DNA of 64,000 nt from contig JACCLO010000001.1 in NCBI GenBank assembly GCA_029448655.1, positions 3,968,001 through 4,032,000 of the forward strand, given 5' to 3'. Of the stretch, positions 26,939 through 36,658 are shown in pieces (position 1 is the stretch's first letter; every line of letters begins with the position of its first letter). This DNA comes from Wolfiporia cocos. Taxonomy: Eukaryota; Basidiomycota; Agaricomycetes; Polyporales; Phaeolaceae. Below the pieces are notes generated by a model that was not told the origin of the DNA, did not search any database, and saw nothing but the letters and a program-made list of their open reading frames with translations. The position numbers and the translations under genes were made by a program.

Positions 26939-28335
26939 GCTAGCTCTTCTAGCGGAGACTGGAGAAGACAGGACCGTTCCCCAACCTCCAGATACTAGTG
27001 TGGTGATGGTGGTGCTTGACTAGATTACAGCCGTTTCGGATGAAGTTGACATGGCGGGTTTTTCTGTACCACGTTCACGAAAAGAAGAATCCCGTTTTGG
27101 TCGATATTTGCGTGCGGGCGGTGCGGCTTGGCAGACAGCTGTCACTGCCTGTCAGTAGAGAAAATCTGCAGTCATAAACAGCACCCGTAGCAACCAATCA
27201 TGGCGCTCCGTTGACCGCTGGAAGGGAAATTATGGGCACCTTCCGCTTCCGGAGCTGTGAATCTTGCCCGCAGCAGTCCTGTTCACAGATTAGGGAGTTC
27301 CCTTTTTCATTGACGCAGCCCAAAAGAAATCCAATGTCATATTCATCCGAGATGGCTGTGAACACAGATAACCTCTTCGAAGTGATCAAGTAGTTTCAAC
27401 AAGTTTGGAAATGGTACAATGGATGCTGGCCAATTCCTGTGGGCAAAAGCAAACTCTAGAACCGGGTCTATGTGAGCGCTGGAGCAGATTGCAGTAGAAG
27501 AACTGACAAAAGTCTGCGAAATTGTGAAGGTCACTACGCATCTACGGAAAGGAAGGGTTCACCCTGACATGGTATATATTGGGCTCGCAAAAATAACTCA
27601 GACTGATCTCTCCGACAAAACATAGTGATGAGTAACAGAATGTAGTGAAGCATGATCAAAAAGAAATGAATATAGCAAGTAGTTCTCAACTCACTATTGT
27701 TCTCTGCAGTGCGGATGTAGACACGGGCGGATTGTTTCAGGGGTGAACGGAAAGAGCGGAGCTTGTGTCCAGTCGTTATTGTTCATGCCAAGTTGCAATG
27801 GGCTGCTCAGGTTCGGCTTAGATTAGCATGTAATTGAGCGCTGGATTATTTCCACCGTTGGCCAAATCCGGTCATACAAAATCTAGAAAAAGCAGACTAC
27901 ATCATAGACATTTTGTTCCTCTCATTGATAACCTCTTGCTCTGATCCGAGCGTAAAATGATCTCTCTGTGACACCCAGCAATCAAGATATACAAAGGTAG
28001 TATATAAAGCTCAGAGCGGTTCAATCTATGGCGCTTAGGCAGTATGGAAGATTATTCTGCGATGTTGATATCCCTGCCAGAAATTAATAGACGCTCAATA
28101 TCCCGCACAGGCTATTAGTCTGCCCTCGCTTTGAGATCAGTAAACCCATCGGAAACTCCTTTTAGTGGGAGGAGAGGTATCTAGACAATACTCAGCTTTA
28201 AGCTCGTCGACGAGGACTAAGCAGCCCGTGCTAAGCGTTAAGCGCCGAACCCTAGTATCGTCCTCAATCACTCTCACTGCGGGCTGTTTGACAACGGCTC
28301 TGCTCGGGTCCTGGCAGCCGAGCTTGCCTCTAGCT
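26939..28335. other. 1.4 kb interval without a recognisable gene
   Basis: Divergent spacer between F-box copies 2 and 3, relatively AT-rich. Small ORFs (for example minus 27198-27389 and minus 27343-27534) show no known domain. A consensus-like TATATAAA sits at 28001-28008, about 335 bp before the F-box copy 3 start. No terminal repeats found by eye; decayed transposon sequence cannot be excluded. Confidence 0.4.
28001..28008 (+). promoter_or_regulatory. TATA-box-like element
   Basis: TATATAAA upstream of F-box copy 3. Its distance to the ATG would imply a 5' UTR of about 300 nt. Assignment is by sequence likeness only. Confidence 0.3.
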
Positions 28336-29652
28336 ATGGTGGCCACTGAGCTCCCTATGGAACTGTGGGACATGACCATCTCCTATCTTCATGATGATCT
28401 CAAGGCGCTTTCAGCGTGTGGTCAGACTTGTCGGGCAATGGTACCAATAGCGCGTCCATACCTCTTCCGCGACATATCGTTCTCGTCTGACAATGAGCTC
28501 ACTGTATTTGACGAGCTGCTGTCATCCTGTCCACACCTGGCGTCCTACGTTCGCTCCATCAGGTTGCTAGGAGTTGTTCGAGAGATTCCCGAGCTCCGCA
28601 AGCTTGGATTGCGCCAGTTTGCCAATTGGAGACATATACTCCCTGCCTTCTTGGACATGCTGCCTGCCGTCACGCAGCTCAAGGCAAAGCACTTGGACCT
28701 GCACGGTCCACCGCTGGATAATCTAATCCAGCTAGCTTCCCCGGTGAAACATCTTATCCTTGAAGACTGCAAATTCAAGGACATTCTCGATTTCTCCCGG
28801 TTGGTTGCCTCTTTTCCTGAGCTCGAGCAGATAACTCTCGAGCGTGTATGCATGGAAGAGATGGAGGACGATGAAAACCTGTTTGATTCCACTCCACTCC
28901 CTCCCCCGCAGCTGAGACAGATTGCCTTGGCGAATATGCCTGATTCCAGCATTGTGGACTGGCTCCTCGGAGAAGACAACAAGATCGATTCTCTCGTCCA
29001 CCAGATAGGCTGGAATGGCATCACCGGCAGCACCATGCTCGAGTACATGCTCGTAGAACTGGGCCCGTCTCTCCGAAATCTCCATCTCAGGGTCGGCACG
29101 GATGCAGATTTCGACGACTGTATGTGCCAATCGACCTCGCGCAACGCGCGTAAAGGCTAAATGGAGAGTATCGCAGTCACAGGCACCTACGGCCCTCCTG
29201 AAGTCTCCCTTACTCCGTGCACGGCTCTTGAGTCATGCACACTACAAATCGTTTTGGCTCAGGAGTTTCAGAGAGACTCCTCCGAGCTGAGCTGGGCGCC
29301 TATGTTACTCGCACAGCTGTCCGCACCAGAGCTCAGGACACTTGTCCTGCGCCTTGTCGCGCCCCACATGGGGGGCATTAACCGAGATGGAACATGGGAC
29401 TACCATAGAAACACCACCGTACCCTTTGACGACCTTTTGGCTCTTGATTGGCCAGCCATTGAAGCTGCACTTGCACGAGATGCGTGTAAGGGCCTGAGGC
29501 AGTTCGTGTTCGAAGGATTTGGGGAAGCGGCAGCGCTCGAGGCGACCATCAAGGAACGCTGCCCGCAATTACATGAGCGCGGCATACTGTTACTACGGAG
29601 TGTCGAGTTCGTGATGAAACAGCAAGATGCCACTAACCTAGGAAGCCGCTGA
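28336..29652 (+). CDS. F-box protein, clustered family, copy 3
   Basis: Exons 28336-29119 and 29177-29652 with a 57 nt phase-1 intron. Start ATG 28336 (MVATELPMELWDMTISYLHD) places the F-box at the N-terminus; the open frame upstream to 28165 is not needed. The F-box continues LKALSACGQTCRAMVPIARP. The leucine-rich middle includes LDMLPAVTQLKAKHLDLHGP and FPELEQITLERVCMEEME. After the intron come LTPCTALESCTLQIVLA and the shared ending KERCPQLHERGILLLRSVEF. Stop TGA 29650-29652. Opposite strand to copies 1 and 2. The intron has the same phase and position as in the other copies, so the three are homologous. Probable SCF adaptor; target unknown. Confidence 0.87.
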
Positions 29653-30553
29653 TGCTTGCAGCATCGCCAACACCCGTATGGTGAGCTGACGTCACTATTG
29701 GTGATCCTGACACGTTATTGACTGTACTCCTCATCAATAGCAAACCTGCTAGTCTGGAATTGTTCTCAGCTGCCTAAAACGCATTCGGCGCACATGAATG
29801 TTGTCGCACGAATGTTCTAATCATCTTCCTTTCGAGCAAAGCGACGAGTTACTACCCAGCCTAGCTCTGATATACCTATGTCCCTTCCGCTTTGATTTAT
29901 GGGATGGAACGCGCTTGTGACCACAGATAATGTAGACACTCGATGGTGATGGCACATACCATCCATTGTCGTCGTACGCTCTTTGGTGTTTATTCTGCGC
30001 CCTTCCGAGGCGGCAGCGGAATGCGCTATCCGAGTATCTCGAACGAAGGGTATCAAACATGTACACACCACACGCGTCGCAATGTGACCGGATAGAGTCC
30101 CGAGGACCCAGGATCCGTTCTAATTTTTCGCACTGCTGGACTCGCTGGCACGGAGTAAGAATTTCCATTCTGGATTGGTAGGCTCGACTATCAGCTTGGT
30201 GAGAACAGAACCGATCGATCATCGAGCATTTACATAAACATGCTTCATGTATCTCAGGGCCACATTCTTGCGCCTAGCTTTCATTTCCCCAATACTAGAA
30301 GTGGATGTTCTGTGAGAAGTGGATGTTCTGTGATAGATTGCTCGGCATTCGGTTTGCTTTGGCAACCGATACGAGCCGCCGACGCACAGCACCTGTATAT
30401 TACTAGCGATCGGGTAACATCGATTCATTGGTGCTACAATCGCTCAGCGCTCGATCGGGAACGGCAGTAGTGTCAGAACCAAGATGTGCTGTCCTATGCT
30501 GAGACAGCTATGTCTCCGAACAGTCCAAGGTACATCGGGATCCGTGCCGATAT
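29653..30553. other. Intergenic, convergent 3' ends
   Basis: 0.9 kb between converging F-box copy 3 and NAR1. Short ORFs only. Holds one 18 bp perfect tandem duplication, listed separately. Confidence 0.45.
30297..30332. repeat. 18 bp tandem duplication
   Basis: AGAAGTGGATGTTCTGTG is present twice with no spacer (30297-30314 and 30315-30332). Probably a slippage product; no function suggested. Confidence 0.8.
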
Positions 30554-32553
30554 CTACCACTTGACCGCAAGTCCATTGACTTCGCTTTCTACTGCTCTAT
30601 ATTGTGTGCGGAACAGCCGTCTTCTCCGGGCCTCAGCTTCGTCGTCCATGGTGGTATTCCATCGTATCGCCTCGCTCGTATTGGGTTGACACAGATCCTG
30701 CAGTATACGAGAAGCCAGCTCATCTGCCCATTGAATCTTCTGGTGATCGTCTGACAAGCTGCCACTCGTCCCATTGATGGTCTCGGGGCCAGGGGACGGC
30801 GGAGGCGTGGGTAGACCATGCCAGTATGCCTCCTCCACCTTTTTGGTCCATCCCCTTGTCCCCCATCGCGCGTCAGAACTCGGGAGCCCACCATCGGTGT
30901 TCAGCTTGACGCCGTTTTCCGCCCAGTCCCTCGCGTAGCCCTCGGCATCCTCCTGCGCGCTCACCGCTGGCTTGAGCTGTCCTCCGCCGTTCACGCATCC
31001 GCCCGGGCATGCCATGACCTCTACGTAATCGTACCCCTTGACGACCTCGGCCGCCGCCCCGTCGCCGCGCCTTGGCCTCCCTCGCGCACGCACGGCGGCC
31101 ATCCTACCCGCCGCCCCACGCCCCACCTGCACGCCCGCGTCGCGTCCGACCTTGCGCACGACATTCTGCAGGTTCCGGAAGCCGTAGCACTTCGCGCCAC
31201 GCAGCAGCACCGTGCCCGCCCCCGTGTCCGCGAGCGTGTGCTCCTCGTAGTCGGCCGTGCGCACGGCGCGCACGGACAGCGCAGAGGGGCCCGGCGATGC
31301 ATCGGCGCACATCGAGACCAGCGATTGCAGATAAGAGCCGGAGCTCGTGCCTGGGTGCGCTATCAGCTCGGGTAAAGCAGTTCCGCTGCCCATCAGCCCG
31401 ACCGCGCCGCGCGGCGCCGCATCCTCCTCGCCTGCGACGGGCATTGATAAGTCCCACCCCTTCTCGCGCATCAGAAGCTCGAGCTCGCCAGTGGTCAGCA
31501 CACAGTCCACGTCGCGTGTCGCATATGCTTCGTTGTAGAAGTCCTGCCGCGAGGCCTCTAGTTTCTTGTCGTAACATGGCATGACTGTGACATGGTAAAT
31601 CTGTTCAGGACTAAGCCCGGGTCAACATGTGTTTTACGGCGACAGCAGAGGAGATCCTGTGACACACCTGCGGCCCCACTTCGCGCCCATCCACTCCTTA
31701 ACGAGTGTTCCCATCACCTGCTGTGGGCTTTTAGTCGCGCTAATGAACGGAAGCATCTCCGGATGCGTCTTCTCCGCATAGCAAATCCACCCCGGACATG
31801 CGCTTGCGAGCATCGGCAATTTGCCCATGCCTGCACGGCGCTCTAGAAATTCGCGCCCGTGCTCCAGAAGCGCGATGTGTCGCGCGAATGTCGTGTCGAA
31901 CACATGCGAAAACCCGAGCACGTCCTTGCAGAATGCCTCGACGCGCCTGAGGATGCGGGAAGGGCCGACCGGCTGCGCGCTGCTCGAGGAGACGGACGCT
32001 GCCAGCGACGCGAGACTTTGCGGTGCAATCGAGAGCACGGGGACTCGATGCGCAGGAGAAGAAGGGTCGGAGTTGGTACTCAGGACATTCAGTACTTCCG
32101 TATGGGATTGTAGGGTGATCAAGACAGATTCTGCGGAGGTAATGCAGCCACTGTGAATGGATGAGAGTTGACGACGTGCAGTGATCACATGGCATACCTA
32201 CATGCAAGACAGTCATTCAGACTAATCTGCGCTGTCTCTAGCTTGGTGCTTGATGCCGCAGGTGCCGAGCCGTTTGCTGAGACCTCGTAGTAGGAGCCGC
32301 TGGAATCAACCTGAATTTGGGTCTGCCCAGGCGATGATCAGTGTGAATGATGGAAGAACGACACCGTGAGCAAACTCACAGCCGCCGACCCAGCATCCTT
32401 CACATCAACCTTGTTGGACTGCTCGACGGGCTTGATACATGCTTGTGAGGGCGTGATGAAATCATTCAAGTCAGTTAACGTCTGAGCATCAATCAACGAG
32501 AGTAAGCGGCAGAAACGAGGGATGACGCATACCAGCGCCCCAGAAAATGCCAT
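30554..32553 (-). CDS. NAR1: Cytosolic Fe-S assembly factor NAR1
   Basis: Iron-hydrogenase-like protein of the CIA pathway that passes Fe4S4 clusters from the Nbp35-Cfd1 scaffold to the targeting complex. Exon 1 is only seven codons (MAFSGAL from ATG 32553); an intron joins it to TLTDLNDFITPSQACIKPVE. The ferredoxin-like cysteines appear in NDCLACSGCITSAESVLITL. H-cluster-like cysteines follow: LASACPGWICYAEKTHPEML, VMPCYDKKLEASRQDFYNEA and YDYVEVMACPGGCVNGGGQL. A Gly/Arg/Ala-rich insert precedes the last of these. The C-terminus ends in Val-Lys-Trp at 30554; a terminal aromatic is a known feature of CIA clients and Nar1. All expected cysteine motifs are visible. Converges with F-box copy 3. 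Confidence 0.95.
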
Positions 32554-32956
32554 CTGTGCGGGAGGAGGTGAAGGCTAAGGGAGAGGTGTCTTGCGCTGCA
32601 AAAGCGAACCAGAGTGAATCAGCGCGGCCTCTGACAAATGCTCGAAACTGGGAGGAGCCAATATGTTGCGATCGGAGTACACGTGATACCCAAATCGGGT
32701 AACCTTACCTCCGTCATGGCCACGGTGCTCAACTCAATCAGCCCGGAGACGTACAAAAAGCTCTCGGGATGCACAATATGCATTAGACGCGAATAGAAGG
32801 CTAACTAAATAATACAGCTTGTGTTGTGATGGCCATAAATAGATGTGCTGACAGTGGTGGCGGATCAACAGCAGCGATACAGCAGCGACAAATGGATGAT
32901 GCGAGGGAAAATACAGTAATGACGGGCGAGAGCAGTGCAGTCGAGTTTGAGAGTTG
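32554..32956. other. Intergenic, upstream of NAR1
   Basis: 403 bp between the NAR1 start and the end of the small cysteine-rich gene, both on the minus strand. Should carry the NAR1 promoter. No motif recognised. Confidence 0.45.
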
Positions 32957-33432
32957 CTATCGGCCGCCGTTCTGGCCCTTGTACCAGGGTTTGCATTCGG
33001 GGCAGAAACCAGGGCGCAGTCCGAGCACCGTTTCTGAGGCATCGGGGCCAAGGAACTGCCACAGATGGATGAGCGCCCTGAGTCACCGCGTCGCGTGAGG
33101 CAATCCGCCACTCACCCGTTCACAAGCGCAATCGTGGCAGGGCGTCCGGTGCCTTTTTGAGTGCACGCAATACGGACTATTACAGTCTATCTTGCCTTTC
33201 TTATGTTCCTGAATGGAACGTCGGTTGGCATGTGGCCCTAGGTCACAGACTCGGAGTACGCACGATTATGTAGTGCTGAACGTATAGGGGAGCATGACGT
33301 CAACGCGGTCAAAGAGGAGGCGTGCACGAGCTTACCCCGCACGCATACTTGTAGCCTTCACTGTAGTGCGGGAGTGAGCAAGGGATAGCATGCGGAACAT
33401 GGCAGGAAGACCAACGTGAGTAGGTTGCACAT
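32957..33432 (-). CDS. Small cysteine-rich (CGH/CxxC) protein, five exons
   Basis: Reconstructed from splice signals: exons 33432-33416, 33360-33336, 33275-33264, 33208-33116 and 33055-32957. Introns are 55, 60, 55 and 60 nt, all GT-AG. They encode 81 residues ending at TAG. Ordered features: YACGH (formed across the exon 2/3 junction), KIDCNSPYCVHSKRH, RTPCHDCACER and a C-terminal GFCPECKPWYKGQNGGR. The pattern CGH, C-x4-C, H, C-x2-C-x-C, C-x2-C suggests a small zinc-binding fold. From memory it resembles short CGH/CxxC proteins scattered through Agaricomycete genomes; no function is known to me. Weak points: a 12 nt exon, a poor first donor (GTTGGT), and an alternative acceptor at about 33078. 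Confidence 0.62.
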
Positions 33433-34247
33433 CGTTATGGGGGTTATACTAGATTGGAAGTTTATCAGAGATCCGTCGTAGATAAACATCCAGGGCCTTA
33501 CGGCAACGGAGGTAATGGAGGTTATGAGCGAGGAGGGAAGAGGGAAGAGAGTAGCGAAATGCAGCTGCGGGAGCACTAGAGAAGGGAGAGCTGACGATGC
33601 ACCATTAAGACCCGAGCAGGAGGCTTTATACAGATGGAGAGAGGCCTGCAGGCAATGGTCGAGCAGTAATTTATGAGGCTAAGGCGCGGGTGTCACAAGA
33701 CGGCTAAGAGTAGCTCTGATCCGGTGGGCAGATCGATAAGAATCAATTGCACAGGCGGCAGAGAGGGAGAGAACGAAGAAGAGGATGAGTGAGACAGATG
33801 GGATGATAAACTTGCAAGACAAACGGGGGGCGACGACAAGGAAACGAGTTGAAGGTTCTTCCAGAGCCTCATGACAATCCGTCGAACGGCGTGTCACAGG
33901 GCACGGAGGTCACAGACGCGGATCCGACACCACCGCCAGCTGCCACTCCGACCCGTGCCGCGCGTTTCCAGCCACTGGCCAGTGAAAATACGAAGAGCCG
34001 GACATGCGACGGCCACGAGGAGCGAGTCAGACACGGGCTGTTATGCGATAGCGCACTCCGCACGGGGAGTAGCAACAGGCCACAACCGACGGCACTTGCC
34101 ATCCCGGTCCGGCGCGCTCGCGTGGCGCCCGCCGCCCGGGTAACAACGAGCCATCGCACTAAAATAAGCTCGACGCGCCGGCTCAAACAAACAACGGCAT
34201 GACGACCGCCCTCCGTGACCGTCACGGCCGCCACACGCTGCACACAG
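33433..34247. other. Divergent spacer, small cysteine-rich gene / TLG2
   Basis: 0.8 kb. The TLG2-proximal half is GC-rich and produces long overlapping ORFs on both strands without domains. A minus-strand ORF (33679-33897) has one hydrophobic stretch but no recognisable family. No clear promoter motif. Confidence 0.4.
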
Positions 34248-35822
34248 ATGTCTTCAGGCTCGTCCTCGTCGTCGCCCGCGACCCGCTCGCGCACCCTCCT
34301 CTTCATCTCCTACCGCGACTCTCGCGCAGGCTCCTCCCGCTTCCGCCGCTCCAGAGTCATCACCAACTACGACGAAGCGGCCACGGATGGCGACGAGCAG
34401 GAGCACCTCATCCGCCACGAGCCCGGACACGTCTCGATAGACGCAGACCTGCCGCCGAGATGGTAATTCATGCCGTCCCTCCCCGCTCCTCCGATACCCG
34501 GTCTTTACTCAAATATCGTCATGGCTGCTTCGCTAACACGCTACCGGAGACAGGGTCGACATCGCGGACCAGGTGGAGAAAATCTTGGCCGGCACGCAGG
34601 CTAAAAGTATGTTTTGTCTTTCCTCACCGCAGGTCCACAGTGTGTCAACTATGCCTATTGTGTGTCAGCTGCCGCGCTCGACAAACTTCATGCAAAGCAT
34701 GTCCTGCCCGGGTTCTCGGACCGGTCTGCAGAAGAGCGGGAGATTGAGGCTGCAACCACGGACATTACGAAAGTACGCCGCCCACGCTGCGTCGCCTGAC
34801 TCCGGCGCCCCGCTCACATACGCATGGGCGTGTCGCGTACAGGACTTTCGGCGATGTCATGCATTGATTCAGCGGATAGGACCAGAGCCAAACCACTCCT
34901 TCCCCCCGTCAGGCCGATCACGGCACGAGGAGTTGGCCGCGAAGAATGTGCAACGCGGTCTTGCGGCAAAGGTGCAGGAGCTGAGTGCGACCTTCCGGAA
35001 GAAACAACGGGTGTACATGGAGAGTCAGTGGTCGTCCCACGCGCCGCACGCCGTGCGCGATGCTGAGCCTTGACATCACAGAGCTGCAGGGGCATGCCAT
35101 AAGGAAGCAGGATCTCCTCATCGCTTCCGGTACGATCTCCTCGAAGGGATTGGAAGGCCTGTCTGCTGTTGACGACGATGTGGAGGCTGCTGCTGCCGTG
35201 CGTTACCTTGCATCAGGCGGTCGTTTGTCGGCGCCACCTGTCGCGTCCTGCTGATCACTCTCTTGCTCTTCTAGTCCCGCAACCACGCTGCCCTCGCGCA
35301 AGACATGATGACAACTGACGTTGATCTGCGCACAAGGGATAAGGAACTAACACAAATCGCTCAGTCTATAGCATCGCTCGCGGAGCTGTTCAAAGACTTG
35401 TCGGTCATGGTGATCGACCAGGGCACATTATTGGACAGTGTTGAGTACAACATTGAGCAGACGGCAGTACAGATGGAAGAAGCCGTGAAGGAGCTTGACA
35501 TTGCCACGAGGTACGCTAATTTAATCTGTTTGACTGCCTTTACGTGTTAGCATTACCGAAGAACGCAATTGAAGATACATTTGTTCTTCTTTGCAGGTAC
35601 CAAAAGAACACGGGAAGGAGGAGTTGCATATTCCTGCTCCTGCTGATCATCTTCGGCCTTATCATCGTACTCATCTTCAAGCCAAAGCGACATTCCTCAT
35701 CGGTGCCATCGCCTCCAGCGTCAACCGCGACGACGACGCTGACAGATGTTCTCGTTCCCACCACCATTGGAGACGTAAGCTCGACACATGGGCTGCTGCT
35801 GCGGCGACATCCGTATAGATGA
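34248..35822 (+). CDS. TLG2: Syntaxin-16/Tlg2-type t-SNARE
   Basis: Qa-SNARE of the trans-Golgi/endosome system, mediating fusion of endosome-derived vesicles. Start ATG 34248 gives a Ser-rich leader, then RTLLFISYRDSRAGSSRFRR, the syntaxin-16 family N-terminal signature that binds Vps45-type SM proteins. The Habc region spans several introns (KLHAKHVLPGFSDRSAEERE, LAAKNVQRGLAAKVQELSAT). The SNARE helix reads SIASLAELFKDLSVMVIDQG then TLLDSVEYNIEQTAVQ; the zero-layer Gln is in IDQGT. A single C-terminal anchor follows, SCIFLLLLIIFGLIIVLIF, with a Ser/Thr-rich lumenal tail of about 40 residues to the stop at 35820-35822. The AGG codon across the last intron is restored by splicing at GCAG before 35598. 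Family call is firm. Confidence 0.93.
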
Positions 35823-36658
35823 GACATCGCACTCTGTTTGCCTCATACCTTATTGTTTGATATTTCTAACTATCTTAGCTTATTACGATCGGAGTGTAAC
35901 TTAATCCTCGGTTATGGAATGGCAGCTATACGTTGGCCCTTTGCAGCCCATCTCACTAACTCTTGGAGCAGTCTCACATAAACCCGGCACCAGGATCTGA
36001 TCCCACCCCATTGTGCCCCACCAAATGCTTAAGCGCAGCAATGTGGTACGTTAGTTCGAACCCCAATAGTCAGCCATCCGCAGCTGTCTAACGATTTGAT
36101 AAGACACCTCAGACTAAGGCAGCCCCCTGAGTCTATTTCTCAGAGAGTTTCTCAGGGCCTGAGGGTCGTGCGGTTTTGTGGTTTGTGGCCTGTCCCAGCC
36201 GTTGCCTGTACTGTTGCGCCACCAGGGCGTGTCGCTGCGGCTTATACAGGCGACAGGCGTGACATGGGTGACCGAGTGGCCGAGCTGACTGAGTGGCCGA
36301 CTTGCTGGGCGTCCATAACCGGGCCCGATCGAGGAGGGTTATGACGACGCCAAGCAATTTTGGGCCATTCGCCTAAACATATACGATCACGTGCCTCAAT
36401 TAACATTCTACCCTCAATCAAATTGTATCAAGATGTGGCTTCAGCTCGACAGCCTTATCCTTCTTCTTGACCCCCACATCCTCCGGATTGCATTCAGACC
36501 TGCGTGGCACCACCAGCCGCAACTGGAGCTTTCCGACGAACCCAATTTCTTGACGGACCGCCGCCTGCTTGCCCGCGTCGGTCTGTTCAGCTCGTCTATC
36601 GTGTCTCGCGATCGGGAGCAATTCTTGATCAAGGGTTATCGCGGGCGTAGCGTATAAA
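35823..36658. other. Intergenic, upstream of the MscS-type channel gene
   Basis: 0.84 kb between two plus-strand genes. Should hold the TLG2 3' UTR and the channel promoter. Short ORFs only. TATAAAAT at 36653-36660 runs directly into the channel ATG, so it is not likely to be its TATA box. Confidence 0.4.

Noticed and set aside
31072..31584. 170-codon plus-strand ORF
   Set aside because: Antisense of NAR1 in GC-rich sequence; Arg/Pro/Ala-rich noise.
33869..34306. 145-codon minus-strand ORF overlapping the TLG2 start
   Set aside because: Overlaps the TLG2 first exon in antisense; no family motif.
36040..36085. tRNA-like GTTCGAACCCC stretch
   Set aside because: The sequence around TTCGAAC does not form a 5 bp T-stem, and no acceptor or anticodon stems were found at the right spacing.
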